Positions 25,905-34,780 of a DNA stretch of 64,000 bases are shown one piece after another; the first letter of the stretch is position 1, and the number at the start of each line of letters is the position of its first letter. The notes beneath the pieces were generated by a model that was not told where the DNA came from, ran no database searches, and saw nothing but the letters and a program-made list of their open reading frames with translations. This DNA comes from Labrys miyagiensis (GTDB taxonomy: Bacteria; Pseudomonadota; Alphaproteobacteria; Rhizobiales; Labraceae), in NCBI RefSeq assembly GCF_030160835.1, contig NZ_BSPC01000024.1:62001-126000 (forward strand), in the 5' to 3' direction. Position numbers and translations under genes: made by a program.

Positions 25905-27089
25905 ATGGCACGCGCCGATATCGTTCTCAGCCATCCCGTTCGCACGGCGATCGGCGCCTATAACGGCTCCCTCAAGGGTACGCCGGCCACCGAGCTCGGC
26001 GCAGCCGTCGTGCGCGAGACGCTGCGCCGCGCCGGTCTCGATGCCGGCAAGATCGGCTCGGTGGTGATGGGCAATGTCATCCAGGCGGGCAATCGCATGA
26101 ACCCGGCCCGGCAGGCCTCCATCGGCGGCGGCGTGCCGGTTACCGTGCCCTCGCTCACCGTCAACCGCGTCTGCGGCTCCGGTGCTCAGGCGGTGGTGAC
26201 GACGGCCCAGCAGATCCTCGCGGGCGAGATCGAGGCGGCGGTAGCCGGCGGCATGGAGAACATGGATCGCGCGCCCTATCTGATGGACGGCGGGCGCTGG
26301 GGCTACCGCATGGGTCCGGCCCAAATCCTCGACAGCATGCTGACCGATGGGCTGAACGACGCCTTCTCCGGCGAGCATTCGGGCTGGCACACCGAGGACC
26401 TGGTCAGAGAAGTGCAGCTCACCCGCGAGGCGCAGGACCGTTTCGCCGCCCGCTCGCAACAGAATTTCGCCGCCGCGCAGAAGGCGGGCAACTTTGCCGA
26501 GGAGATCGTGGCGGTGGAGATCAAGGGCAGGAAGGGTCCGGAGAGCTTCAAGGCCGACGAGGCGCCGCGCCCGGACACCACGGCCGAGGTGCTTGCCAAG
26601 CTCCGGCCCGCCTTCCGCAAGGACGGCACCATCACCGCCGGCAACGCGCCCGGCCTCAACAGCGGCGCGGCGGCGATGATCGTGTCTTCCGGCGCCTTCG
26701 CCGAGAAGGAAGGGCTCACGCCAGCCGGCCGCCTCGTCGCCTATGGTGTTGCTGCCGTCGAACCCGGCCTGTTCGGCCTCGGCCCGGTGCCGGCCATCCG
26801 CATCGCCCTGGAGCGGGCGGGCTGGAAGCTTGCCGATATCGAGCGCGTGGAAATCAACGAGGCCTTCGCTGCCGTGCCCCTCGCCGCCATCAAGCAACTC
26901 GGCCTGCCCGAGGACATCGTCAATGTCGAGGGCGGCGCCATCGCCCACGGCCATCCGATCGGCGCCACCGGCGCGGTGCTGACGACGCGCCTGCTCCACG
27001 CGATGAAGCGCGACGGCCTGAAGCGCGGCATCGTCAGCCTGTGCATCGGCGGCGGCCAGGGCATCGCGCTGGCGCTGGAGACGATGTGA
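25905..27089 (+). CDS. Acetyl-CoA acetyltransferase/thiolase
   Basis: 394 residues, full-length thiolase. Nucleophile Cys90 in NRVCGSGAQ, GGMENM motif near 124, NEAFA (EINEAFAAVP), GGAIAHGHPIGATG with the catalytic His, and the second Cys in SLCIGGGQG. The usual LG before HPIG reads HG. It condenses or cleaves short acyl-CoAs (acetoacetyl-CoA and similar). Its neighbours (TetR, SDR) suggest a small regulated acyl-CoA unit. No acetoacetyl-CoA reductase of the PhaB type is visible here. Confidence 0.93.
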   Translation: MARADIVLSHPVRTAIGAYNGSLKGTPATELGAAVVRETLRRAGLDAGKIGSVVMGNVIQAGNRMNPARQASIGGGVPVTVPSLTVNRVCGSGAQAVVTTAQQILAGEIEAAVAGGMENMDRAPYLMDGGRWGYRMGPAQILDSMLTDGLNDAFSGEHSGWHTEDLVREVQLTREAQDRFAARSQQNFAAAQKAGNFAEEIVAVEIKGRKGPESFKADEAPRPDTTAEVLAKLRPAFRKDGTITAGNAPGLNSGAAAMIVSSGAFAEKEGLTPAGRLVAYGVAAVEPGLFGLGPVPAIRIALERAGWKLADIERVEINEAFAAVPLAAIKQLGLPEDIVNVEGGAIAHGHPIGATGAVLTTRLLHAMKRDGLKRGIVSLCIGGGQGIALALETM

Positions 27090-27118
27090 GGGCTGGAACC
27101 CCTCATGGTGGTGCAGTC

Positions 27119-27192
27119 GGGGGGCGGGTCTTCAGACCCGGCTCTTGACCGCACACGCCGGCACAAGAGCCGGGTCTGAAGACCCGCCCCCC
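27119..27192. terminator. Perfect 29-bp inverted repeat between convergent genes
   Basis: Left arm 27119-27147 begins GGGGGGCGGGTCTTCAGACC; the right arm 27164-27192 is its exact complement; the loop is 16 bases. It is followed by AAAAAG (U-tract for the minus strand). It lies between the thiolase (plus) and the PLP dehydratase (minus) and can act as a two-way terminator. Its length and perfection are beyond a normal terminator and hint at a repeat element. Confidence 0.7.
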
Positions 27193-27198
27193 AAAAAG

Positions 27199-28173
27199 CT
27201 AGCGATGATCCCGTTTCGTCATCGCCGCAATAGCGCTCCCAGCATCGACATTCCCCCCGCACAGCAGGATGACATTGTTCTGCCCGCCATGCCGGCCGGC
27301 AACCCTCCGGAAGCCGGCGAGGGCAAGGGCCGCGGCGCCCTCGACGAGCAGGTGCTCCTTGAACAGGAGATCGTGCATCGCCGTCGCGATCTCCTCTTCC
27401 GAACAGGTGATGACCTCGTCGATCACAGCCATCGCCAGGCCGAGCGTGATGCTGCCTTCCTCGAGCCCGCCCGAAACCGCATCGGCCAGCGTGTTGAGAT
27501 GCTCGGTTTCCACCACCCGACCGGCCGTCATCGAGGCCGCCAGCGCCGCGGAATTGGCGGCGGAGATTCCGAATACCCGCGTCTTCGGGCTGAAATGCTT
27601 CAACACGGAACCGATGCCACTGATGAGGCCGCCGCCGCCCATGGCGATGAAGACAGTGTCGAGCGGCTGGACCTGCTTGATCAGCTCCAGGGCGATGGTG
27701 CCCTGGCCGGCGACGATCTCCTCGTCATTGTAGGGCGAGACATAGACCAGCCCCCGCTGGGCCGCTAGCGCGCGGGCGTGCCGCTCGGCCTGCCCGGTCT
27801 CGGCGCCGTAGAGGATGATCTCAGCCTCGAAGGAACGGATGAGGTCGAGCTTGGCCGGCGTGACAGTCTCGGGCAGAACCACGGTGAGGCTCTGTCCGAT
27901 CGCCTGCGCCGCCCGTGCCGCGCCGATGCCGTGATTGCCGGAGGAAGCGGTGATCACGCCCTGGTCCCGCGGCAGCGACGTCATCTTGCTGGCGCCGCCG
28001 CGGATCTTGAACGAGCCGGTGAGCTGCAGGTTCTCGGCCTTGAAGAAGACGGCGGAATCGCTTTCCAGGCCGATCGCCCTCGAGGGGATCAGCGGCGTCT
28101 CGTAGATGAAATCGCGGATGCGCTGGCGCGCCTGCACGGAGCGCGCTGCCATATCGAAGACGTCAGCCTGCAT
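27199..28173 (-). CDS. PLP-dependent threonine/serine dehydratase-like enzyme
   Basis: 324 residues, fold type II PLP enzyme. Schiff-base Lys56 in GSFKIRGG, SSGNHGIG near 85, phosphate loop GGGGL near 180, C-terminal LLCGGN. There is no ACT regulatory domain, so it resembles catabolic threonine dehydratase or EutB-type hydroxyectoine enzymes rather than biosynthetic IlvA. The ATG at 28173 has GGGAG upstream and is preferred over 28194. It stands alone on the minus strand, so the context does not decide the substrate. Confidence 0.88.
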   Translation of the reverse strand: MQADVFDMAARSVQARQRIRDFIYETPLIPSRAIGLESDSAVFFKAENLQLTGSFKIRGGASKMTSLPRDQGVITASSGNHGIGAARAAQAIGQSLTVVLPETVTPAKLDLIRSFEAEIILYGAETGQAERHARALAAQRGLVYVSPYNDEEIVAGQGTIALELIKQVQPLDTVFIAMGGGGLISGIGSVLKHFSPKTRVFGISAANSAALAASMTAGRVVETEHLNTLADAVSGGLEEGSITLGLAMAVIDEVITCSEEEIATAMHDLLFKEHLLVEGAAALALAGFRRVAGRHGGQNNVILLCGGNVDAGSAIAAMTKRDHR

Positions 28174-28368
28174 GGAAGCTCCCTTGGCGATCAATCACCG
28201 CGTGACAAAGAGGCCGTAGAGCATCGGGCTGGCGAGGGGAAGCCAGCCAATCGGTGAAAAAGTGAAGCAGCGACGACGGCATGCCAGGCAAAGCAGGAAC
28301 CGGGTCGTGAGCCCGGATATTCGGCGCTATCCATGATCCCAAGCTCAATGACCCAAGAGGAGAGTGTG

Positions 28369-28887
28369 ATGTCCGACCTTATTCGCCATGCCTGGGGCAG
28401 CAGTTCCCTCGGCGATTTCCTGGTGGCTGCTTCCGACAGGGGGCTGGTCGCTTTCGAGTTCGGCAATGAATGGGAGGGGTTGCTGGACGCCCTCCAGGAA
28501 CGTTTGCCCGAGGCGACGCTCGAACCCGACGATGTCGGCCTTGCCGAGACGGTAACCAGGCTCGCCCGCCTCATCGATCATCCCGAGGAGGATCCTGGTC
28601 TGCCGCTCGATCCTCGCGGCAACGGCTATCAGCTCAAGGTCTGGCAGCTCCTGCGCGAGATCCCGGCGGGCGAGACCATCTCCTATGGCGCGCTCGCGGC
28701 AAGGCTCGGCACGCGCGACCCCCGCGACGTGACGAAGGCGATCGCCGACAACGCCCTCGCCATCCTCATCCCCTGCCACCGCGTGCTCAAGAAGGACGGC
28801 TCGATCTCCGGCTATCGCTGGGGCGTGCGCAGGAAGCGGGCGCTGCTGGAACGCGAGCGGCGGGCGATGGCGCAGAGGGCGGCTTGA
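28369..28887 (+). CDS. ogt: Methylated-DNA-protein-cysteine methyltransferase
   Basis: Repairs O6-alkylguanine by moving the alkyl group to its own Cys. 172 residues. Acceptor Cys136 in IPCHRV, helix-turn-helix PAGETISYGALAARLG near 99-114, and the GYRWG motif near 149. An N-terminal ribonuclease-like domain of about 75 residues precedes it, as in Ogt and Ada C-terminal half. The ATG at 28369 has AGAGGAGAG upstream. A repair gene group (mug, UDG-like) follows within 3 kb. Confidence 0.94.
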   Translation: MSDLIRHAWGSSSLGDFLVAASDRGLVAFEFGNEWEGLLDALQERLPEATLEPDDVGLAETVTRLARLIDHPEEDPGLPLDPRGNGYQLKVWQLLREIPAGETISYGALAARLGTRDPRDVTKAIADNALAILIPCHRVLKKDGSISGYRWGVRRKRALLERERRAMAQRAA

Positions 28888-28921
28888 GTTGGCACTGTTC
28901 GGTTTATGAGAATCTCGCAAG

Positions 28922-29115
28922 CGTCGCGTAGCCCCTCACCTCTATCCTCTCCCCGTAAAAACGGGGCGAGGGGGCGCAATCGTCGAGTTTATTCGACGAT
29001 GGCTCATCTGGCCCAACCGTTGCGCGAGATGAGACGCTTGAGAAATAAGCGCATCGTCGAAGTCCCCTCGCCCCGTTCTTACGGGGAGAGGATAGAGGTG
29101 AGGGGCTACGCGACG
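28922..29115. repeat. Long imperfect inverted repeat with about 52-bp arms
   Basis: Left arm 28922-28973 (CGTCGCGTAGCCCCTCACCT onward) pairs with 29064-29115 with one internal mismatch; the match extends a few bases outward. Each arm contains its own small hairpin (CCCCGT..ACGGGG). The loop of about 90 bases codes for nothing I recognise. It fills the 350-base gap between ogt and msrA and resembles a MITE-like or RIME-type intergenic element. Confidence 0.7.
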
Positions 29116-29236
29116 TTTGCAATCGAGGCCGAGCTCCGCCGCCCTCCCCTCCGATCAACAAAAGTTGTGCCGGCTCGAAAGTGCAGGTTACAGTGCCTAT
29201 ATCCGGCTCTGCAAAATCAAGCTCAGGGAGTTAGAC

Positions 29237-29761
29237 ATGACAGCGTCAACTGAACGGGCAGTCCTGGCCGGTGGGTGCTTCTGGGGCGTGCAGGATCTGG
29301 TAAGGCGCCAGCCCGGCGTGATCTCAACCCGGGTGGGCTATACCGGCGGCGATGTGCCGAACGCGACCTATCGCAACCACGGCAGCCATGCCGAGGGCAT
29401 CGAGATCATCTTCGATCCCACGAAGACCAGCTATCGCAATTTGCTGGAGTTCTTCTTCCAGATCCATGATCCGACCACGCGCAACCGCCAGGGCAACGAT
29501 ATCGGCATGAGCTATCGCTCGGCGATCTATTATACGAGCGAAGAGCAGAAGCGCATCGCCGAGGACACCATCGCCGACGTCGAGGCCTCCGGCCTGTGGC
29601 CCGGCAAGGTGGTGACCGAAGTCGTGCCCGTCGGCCCCTTCTGGGAGGCCGAGCCCGAGCACCAGGACTATCTGCTGCGCTATCCCGATGGCTATACCTG
29701 CCACTTCGTCCGCCCCAACTGGAAGCTGCCGGTGCGCAGGCAGGCCACGGCGGCCGAGTGA
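29237..29761 (+). CDS. msrA: Peptide-methionine (S)-S-oxide reductase MsrA
   Basis: 174 residues. Catalytic Cys14 in [19 protein letters not shown] near 34-45, and HAEGIEI near 51. No signal peptide, so it is cytosolic, unlike the exported MsrB at 19078. GGGAGTTAGAC lies before the ATG. A C-terminal Cys in GYTCHF could serve as resolving Cys. Its stop overlaps the GTG of the DUF488 gene. Confidence 0.95.
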   Translation: MTASTERAVLAGGCFWGVQDLVRRQPGVISTRVGYTGGDVPNATYRNHGSHAEGIEIIFDPTKTSYRNLLEFFFQIHDPTTRNRQGNDIGMSYRSAIYYTSEEQKRIAEDTIADVEASGLWPGKVVTEVVPVGPFWEAEPEHQDYLLRYPDGYTCHFVRPNWKLPVRRQATAAE

Positions 29762-30120
29762 CGGAAAGGCTGCGCATCAAGCGCATCTATGATCCCGCCT
29801 CGCCCGAGGACGGGCAGCGTGTCCTGGTCGATCGGGTCTGGCCGCGCGGGATCAGCAAGCAGACGGCATCCCTGAGCCTCTGGCTCAGGGAGATCGCCCC
29901 GAGCACGGCTCTTCGCCAGTGGTTCGGACATCAGCCCGATCGCTGGGACGAGTTCCGCCGCCGCTACCACGCCGAGCTCGATGCCAATGAAAGCGCCGTC
30001 GCCACGCTGCGCGGACTTGTCAAAGCCGGCCCGGTCACGCTTCTCTACGGCGCCCACGACACGCTTCACAACAACGCGCAGGCGCTGGTCGACTATCTCA
30101 GTGAGAATGAGCGGCCATGA
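29758..30120 (+). CDS. DUF488 family protein (YeaO-like)
   Basis: 120 residues. Seen: the family core [28 protein letters not shown] and the [16 protein letters not shown] segment. GTG at 29758 overlaps the MsrA TGA (GTGA), and its own TGA overlaps the next ATG, so the three genes are coupled. The family has no settled function. Context with MsrA suggests a role under stress, but this is weak. Confidence 0.88.
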   Translation: MTERLRIKRIYDPASPEDGQRVLVDRVWPRGISKQTASLSLWLREIAPSTALRQWFGHQPDRWDEFRRRYHAELDANESAVATLRGLVKAGPVTLLYGAHDTLHNNAQALVDYLSENERP

Positions 30121-30755
30121 CGAGCTTCCTTTTCGACGGGCCTAGTGACAGCAGCCACACCATCCTTCTCGCGCATGGCGCCGGCGCGCCGATGGATTCG
30201 GCCGCCATGACGGCCAGCGCCGCGGCGCTCGCCCAGGCGGGCTTCCGCGTCGCCCGCTTCGAGTTCGCCTATATGGCTGGCCGCCGCAGCGGCGCCGGTA
30301 TCAAGCCGCCGCCCAAGGCGGAGAAAGTGATGCCGGAATACCACGCCGCGGTCGAAGCGCTCGGCGCCAAGGGGCCGCTGATCATCGGCGGCAAGTCGAT
30401 GGGCGGGCGTGTCGCCAGCATGATCGCCGACGAACTCCATGACCAGGGCAAGATCGCCGGCCTTCTCTGCCTCGGCTACCCCTTCCATCCGCCAGGCAAG
30501 CCGGAACAGCTGCGCACCGCTCACCTCCTGGCGATGCAGACACCAGCCCTGATCGTGCAGGGCACGCGCGATCCCTTCGGCACACGGGAGGAGGTTTCCG
30601 CCTATATCCTCTCCAAGGCCATCGAGATCCTCTGGCTGGAGGACGGCGACCATGATCTCAAGCCGCGCAAGGCGGTGTCGGGCTTCACCGCCGCCGACCA
30701 CATGAAGACCATGGCGAACGCCGTCTCGGCCTGGGCTGCAAGAGTGGCGCCCTGA
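30117..30755 (+). CDS. Alpha/beta-hydrolase of the Tex30/KANSL3 family
   Basis: 212 residues, small alpha/beta-hydrolase. HGAGAPMDS near the start forms the oxyanion region; nucleophile Ser in GGKSMGGR (near 93); Asp in GTRDPFG; His in EDGDHDLKPR. These match the Tex30/dienelactone-hydrolase-like group, whose bacterial substrates are not known. The ATG overlaps the DUF488 stop (ATGA). The mug gene follows after six bases. Confidence 0.88.
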   Translation: MTSFLFDGPSDSSHTILLAHGAGAPMDSAAMTASAAALAQAGFRVARFEFAYMAGRRSGAGIKPPPKAEKVMPEYHAAVEALGAKGPLIIGGKSMGGRVASMIADELHDQGKIAGLLCLGYPFHPPGKPEQLRTAHLLAMQTPALIVQGTRDPFGTREEVSAYILSKAIEILWLEDGDHDLKPRKAVSGFTAADHMKTMANAVSAWAARVAP

Positions 30756-30761
30756 CACATC

Positions 30762-31268
30762 ATGGCCGACACGCTTCCCGATATCCTGGCTGAGCGCCTG
30801 TCGGTAATCTTCTGCGGCATCAATCCCGGGGCGACCGCTGCCGCTGCCGGCCATAGTTTCGTCAGCCCCAGCAATCGCTTCTGGCGGGCGCTGCACCTCG
30901 CCGGCTTCACGCCGCTGCAGCTACGCCCGCAGGACGATGCCACGCTCGTCGAGTATGGCTACGGCCTCACCGCCGCGGTCGGCCGGCCGACCCGCAGCGC
31001 CGCGGACCTGTCGCGCGGCGAACTGGTCGCGGCGGGCGCGGCGCTCGAGGCCAAGATCAGCCGCTATGCGCCGCGCTTCGTGGCCTTTCTCGGCAAGCCG
31101 GCCTATGGAGCCATTGCCGGCAAGGCCGTGATCCCGTGGGGGCCGCAGCCCGACCGCTTCGGCGGCGCCTCGGTCTGGGTCCTGCCCAATCCCAGCGGCC
31201 TCAACCGCGCCTTCACGCTGGAAGCGCTGGTGGAAGCCTACCGGGCGCTCCGGCTGGCGGTTGGATAG
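30762..31268 (+). CDS. mug: Mismatch-specific uracil/thymine DNA glycosylase (Mug-like)
   Basis: 168 residues of the UDG superfamily family 2. Active-site motif FCGINPGATAAAAGHSF (GINPG) and the C-terminal NPSGLNR intercalation loop. It removes U or T from G mismatches in DNA. It is the last gene of a run from msrA; a repeat unit follows. Confidence 0.92.
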   Translation: MADTLPDILAERLSVIFCGINPGATAAAAGHSFVSPSNRFWRALHLAGFTPLQLRPQDDATLVEYGYGLTAAVGRPTRSAADLSRGELVAAGAALEAKISRYAPRFVAFLGKPAYGAIAGKAVIPWGPQPDRFGGASVWVLPNPSGLNRAFTLEALVEAYRALRLAVG

Positions 31269-31342
31269 AAGCGCGCGCGCTCATTCCTACCTTGGTGGCT
31301 CTCGAATTTACACAGCTGAACTTCACAAGACGAGGCGCGGAT

Positions 31343-31497
31343 AATCCTTCCCCGGTTTCGGGGAAGGTGGACCGGCGAAGCCGGGCCGGAAGGGGTAGGG
31401 TGGCGCCTACCTTTCCCAAACCCCGGCTATGTCGCGTCGCTCTCCCCCTTCCGTCATTGCTACGCAATGCCACCTTCCCCGAAGCCGGGGAAGGATT
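31343..31497. repeat. Dispersed intergenic repeat family Q, copy 1
   Basis: Terminal inverted repeats of 28 bases with one mismatch (AATCCTTCCCCGG...CCGGGGAAGGATT), inside which a pyrimidine-rich tract and CCTTCCGTCATTGC are found. The second copy is at 49752-49903. It separates the convergent mug (plus) and UDG-like (minus) genes. Confidence 0.65.
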
Positions 31498-31543
31498 GCC
31501 CGCGCCATTCAGGCTTACGCTGTGTTTTAGCCACTGGCTGCCC

Positions 31544-32167
31544 TTATTTTAGCAGCCGCGCCACATCCGCTCGGAGCACCGGCAGCAGGTCCGTCTCGAA
31601 CCAGGGGTTGCGCTTCAGCCAGCCGCTGTTGCGCCAGGATGGATGGGGGAGCGCCAGCATACGCGGGTGGCTCTCTCCGGCATAGATCTCTCGCCAGCGC
31701 GCCACCGTTTCCGTCATGCCCCCGGCGAGAAACTGGGCTCCAAGATGCCAATTCTGAGCATAATGGCCGATCAGCAGCAGGAGCTCGATCTTCGGCATCT
31801 GCTCGAAGATGCGGTTGCGCCAGATCTCCGCGCATTCGCGCCGTGGCGGCAGGTCGCCGCCATGGGCATCGAGACCCGGGAAGCAGCAGCCCATGCCCAC
31901 GATCGCCACCTTGCTGGAGTCGTAGAACACCTCCTCGCCGATGCCGAGCCAGCCGCGCAGCCGCACGCCGGAGGGGTCGGTGAAGGGGCGGCCGGATCTG
32001 TGCACGCGGATGCCGGGCGCCTGGCCGGCAATGCAGAGCCGCGCCTCGCTGGAAGCCTGGATCACCGGACGCGGCTCATGCGGCAAGGCGGGCCCGTAGC
32101 GCGGCGTGTCCCGGCAGATGCGGCAGGCGCGAAGCTCGGCGAGCAGGCTGTCGAGCGCGGCGCTCAA
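31544..32167 (-). CDS. Uracil-DNA glycosylase superfamily protein
   Basis: 207 residues. Motif GQAPG near 49-53 (family 4/5-like site), a LLLIGHYAQ strand, and the HPSWRNSGW loop near the C-terminus, equivalent to the HPS motif of UDGs. N-terminal CRIC could take part in an Fe-S cluster, but I do not see four clearly spaced Cys. TTG at 32167 overlaps the stop of the ACT-domain gene (TTGA). It likely removes uracil or another damaged base, but it differs from Mug and may be a specialised member. Confidence 0.85.
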   Translation of the reverse strand: MSAALDSLLAELRACRICRDTPRYGPALPHEPRPVIQASSEARLCIAGQAPGIRVHRSGRPFTDPSGVRLRGWLGIGEEVFYDSSKVAIVGMGCCFPGLDAHGGDLPPRRECAEIWRNRIFEQMPKIELLLLIGHYAQNWHLGAQFLAGGMTETVARWREIYAGESHPRMLALPHPSWRNSGWLKRNPWFETDLLPVLRADVARLLK

Positions 32168-32580
32168 GCCTTGCCCTCGCGAGCCGCCGCCGAAAGCTCG
32201 GTGAGAAGGCGCATCGCCTCTTCGGCTCGCTCGGCGGGAACGAACAGGTGATCGTGGTAGAAGGCCGAGACCGGATTCACGCCCATGCCGGCGGCGGCGA
32301 GATGGCCGGTGATAGCGGCAAGGAAGCCGACGGCCTCGAGCGAGGAATGCACCTCTAGGGTGATCATGCGGCTGGGGAAGACGCCCTGCAGTCCCGACCG
32401 GGCGGCGGCTTCCTCCGACAGGATCAGCGTCAGCCCCTCCGCCTCCCGGAACGACATCACCGGGGTGATGGCAGTAGGCGTTTCAGCGCCCGCTGGCAGC
32501 GTGACGAAGACGAAGCGGCCGGGCTGGAGCACAGGCGTCATGGTGGCGAGAAGGCGCGCAAGATCGGTCTCGCCACTCAT
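32164..32580 (-). CDS. ACT-domain protein (DUF2241-like)
   Basis: 138 residues with an N-terminal beta-rich segment (FVFVTLPAG) and a C-terminal ACT-like part (ITLEVHSSLEAVGFLAAIT, GVNPVSAFYHDHLFVP). Small ACT proteins of this kind are thought to sense amino acids. The ATG overlaps the MFS stop (ATGA), and its TGA overlaps the UDG-like start, so three minus-strand genes are linked. Function unknown. Confidence 0.85.
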   Translation of the reverse strand: MSGETDLARLLATMTPVLQPGRFVFVTLPAGAETPTAITPVMSFREAEGLTLILSEEAAARSGLQGVFPSRMITLEVHSSLEAVGFLAAITGHLAAAGMGVNPVSAFYHDHLFVPAERAEEAMRLLTELSAAAREGKA

Positions 32581-33848
32581 GGTTCCACGCGCGCCTTCAC
32601 GATCTCGTTGCGCCCAGCCTCCAGGGCGGCCCAGGAACCGATGAGGGCAATGAGGAGAAACAGCAGGGTCGGCGCGGCGAAGCTGCCGGTAGCGCCGCGT
32701 AGCACGCCGGCGAGCAGCGGGCCGAAGCCGGCGAGGATATAGCCGATGCCCTGCGCCATGCTGGACAGCCGGGCGGCCACATTGGCGTCGGGCGAGCGCA
32801 GGATGATCAGTGTCATCGCCAGTGCGATCAGGCCGCCTTGGCCGATGCCGTTCAGCACGCCGCCGATCCAGGCCAGCGAAAGCGGCAGAAAGTAGCAGCC
32901 GGCAAAGCCGAGCGCCGCGAAGCCGAACATCAGGAGGCAGGCCCAGCGCTGATCGCGACCGCGCGTGGCGAGTGCCGGCAAGGCGAGGCAGGCCAGCATC
33001 TGGAAGACCACGCAGAGCGAGAGGACGAAGCCGGCGCTGGCGCCCTCCATGCCACGGTCGCGCAGCATCGGCGCCATCCAGCCGAAGACGATATAGGCCA
33101 TGGCCGATTGCAGACCCATGAGCAGCGTCACCTTCCAGGCGAGGCGATCGCGGAACAGGCCGTGGACCGCAGGCCTCGCGCCAGTGGCGTGCCGGCCGGT
33201 CTTCAGGGCCTGCGGCGCCCAGATCAGGGCCGCCGCCAGGGCCGGCAGGCCCCACAAAGCCAGGGCCGCCGGCCAGCCGCCGGGCAGCGACCTTTCAAAA
33301 GGCACCGTGAAGGCCGCGGCGGCGGCCGCGCTGCCACACAGCGCCATGGTGTAGAGCCCTGTCATCATGGCGACGCGCCGCGGGAAATCGCGCTTCACCA
33401 GGCCCGGCAGCAGGACATTGATCACCGCGATGCCGGCGCCGGCCAGGAACGAGCCTGCGAACAGGAAGGGCGGCAGGCCGAGCCCGCGCAGCCCCGTGCC
33501 GACGGCGACCAGCAGCATGGAAGCGAAGATGACACGTTCCGGCCCAAAGCGCCGCGACAAGGCCGGAGCCGGGAAGGAGAAGACGCCCAGGCACACCACC
33601 GGCAGCGTGGTGAGCACGCTGGCCCAGACCGGGCCGAGGCCGGTGTCGCTGATAACCTCGGGCAGCACGGTCGACAGGCTGGAGAAGACGGCACGCAGAT
33701 TGAAGGCGATCAGCACCAGGCTGATGCCGAGCAGGGGGCCGGCAGCCGCGGCGGCAGATGCTTCGGCGGGCGAATGCGCCGCGGTGTCAAAAACTTTGTC
33801 GCTCAAAATCTTCGTTTCGAAAGGAATGGCAGGAAAGCGAGGGTACAT
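32577..33848 (-). CDS. MFS transporter, CynX/NimT type
   Basis: About 12 hydrophobic helices over 423 residues, with the FNLRAVFSSLSTVLPEV start typical of cyanate/2-nitroimidazole transporters. The N-terminal 35 residues are hydrophilic, and the true start may be a TTG about 15 codons in. Likely a drug- or anion-type permease in the inner membrane. Upstream is a long gene-free region; the ACT-domain gene is coupled downstream. Confidence 0.88.
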   Translation of the reverse strand: MYPRFPAIPFETKILSDKVFDTAAHSPAEASAAAAAGPLLGISLVLIAFNLRAVFSSLSTVLPEVISDTGLGPVWASVLTTLPVVCLGVFSFPAPALSRRFGPERVIFASMLLVAVGTGLRGLGLPPFLFAGSFLAGAGIAVINVLLPGLVKRDFPRRVAMMTGLYTMALCGSAAAAAAFTVPFERSLPGGWPAALALWGLPALAAALIWAPQALKTGRHATGARPAVHGLFRDRLAWKVTLLMGLQSAMAYIVFGWMAPMLRDRGMEGASAGFVLSLCVVFQMLACLALPALATRGRDQRWACLLMFGFAALGFAGCYFLPLSLAWIGGVLNGIGQGGLIALAMTLIILRSPDANVAARLSSMAQGIGYILAGFGPLLAGVLRGATGSFAAPTLLFLLIALIGSWAALEAGRNEIVKARVEP

Positions 33849-34780
33849 CCCATCGGGAACGGCGCCAACCGACTGCAGGCCCCGCTATCAAATAGGCCTA
33901 TAGCGGCACCCGCTCAACCGCGATTTTGCAGGGACGCCGTCTTGAAAGAACCTGCCATGCGCAAGCGCCCTCGTTCCCACGCCTTTCCGGCTGGGTTGAT
34001 GAGGAGACCGGGCGATGGCGGCTGCGGAGCAGCCGTGAAAGCAAGATCATGGAAGATGCAGGCCGCACTGTCGGTGCAAGCCGCCATCGCCCCGTTCCGG
34101 CTGCCCGGCACGCTGACAAGGCGCGCAAGGCCACCTGTTTTTCCGCCTATTGAAGGCGGAGGCGAGCCGGGAGCGGATGGCACGGACCATCCGAACCTGA
34201 GCCAGCCGGCTCGGTAAAGGGGCTCAGCGCTGCAGTCCTGGCCGGACAGTGGCATGAACCGTCTTCACCGCATCGGCGGGAGATGGGGACGAAGGCGGTG
34301 CCGGGCTCAAGCCCTTCACGCTCCGTCCAGGGATCGCGTGGCACTTCCATGGGGTGCCGATCCCTCTGTCCCGCTCGTCACCCCTGGAGGCCGGCTTCGA
34401 GAGAAGCAGGACCGCCGCATGCGCCTACCACCTGGATAGGCTGTCGGGGTGGATGGAGGCGTTCGGGGCCGGGTTGTACAGACGCCGGCTGCTGACGCTT
34501 CGTTCCAAGACGGATGAGAGCATGGGAACGAGAAATAATCAATATTAGTTCATATTCTGTTCAACGTACTCCAACGCCTCTATCATTGGCGAAGGAGGAT
34601 GCCACGCAGAGCGCCGTCGATTGATCCGAGCACGGGCGAGACGTTTGACCGGGTGACCAAGGGATCGTTCAAGATCAAGCGCTTCAAGCACCGCGCCTCT
34701 CCCGCACTCCCGACACCGGCTTGCCGGTTCACTTATTTTCCAACGGCCCCTAAGTACTCCGGCTAGACTCTGGAACGAAT
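33849..34780. other. 932-base gene-poor region with several stable hairpins
   Basis: No frame here shows convincing coding character apart from one weak small ORF (34599-34766). Structure seen: 14-base arms at 34010-34023 and 34079-34092 (GGGCGATGGCGGCT and complement) with a nested hairpin CGGCTGC/GCAGCCG; CCGCC..GGCGG near 34145; GGATGG..CCATCC near 34176-34193; and two alternative partners for GAGCC between 34197 and 34228. This could be a structured RNA or an element remnant. I tested it by eye against B12 and other riboswitch hallmarks and found no match. Confidence 0.4.
34599..34766 (+). CDS. Doubtful small ORF, 55 residues
   Basis: ATG 34599 follows AAGGAGG with no spacer, which is a poor arrangement. 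The product is basic (FKIKRFKHR) and unlike any family I know. It could be the tail of a lost gene. Listed for completeness only. Confidence 0.15.
   Translation: MPRRAPSIDPSTGETFDRVTKGSFKIKRFKHRASPALPTPACRFTYFPTAPKYSG

Noticed and set aside
28906-29253. Short plus-strand frame within the long inverted repeat
   Set aside because: Translated repeat DNA with [15 protein letters not shown]-type sequence seen on both strands; not a gene.
33914-34255. Minus-strand 113-residue frame in the gene-poor region
   Set aside because: Frame coincides with several strong hairpins, has no ribosome site or recognisable family, and resembles translated non-coding RNA.
33994-34260. Possible cobalamin riboswitch (a GAGGAGACCGG stretch on plus and GCCACTG on minus)
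   Set aside because: The two hallmarks are on opposite strands and the remaining conserved blocks are missing; no cobalamin gene is near.
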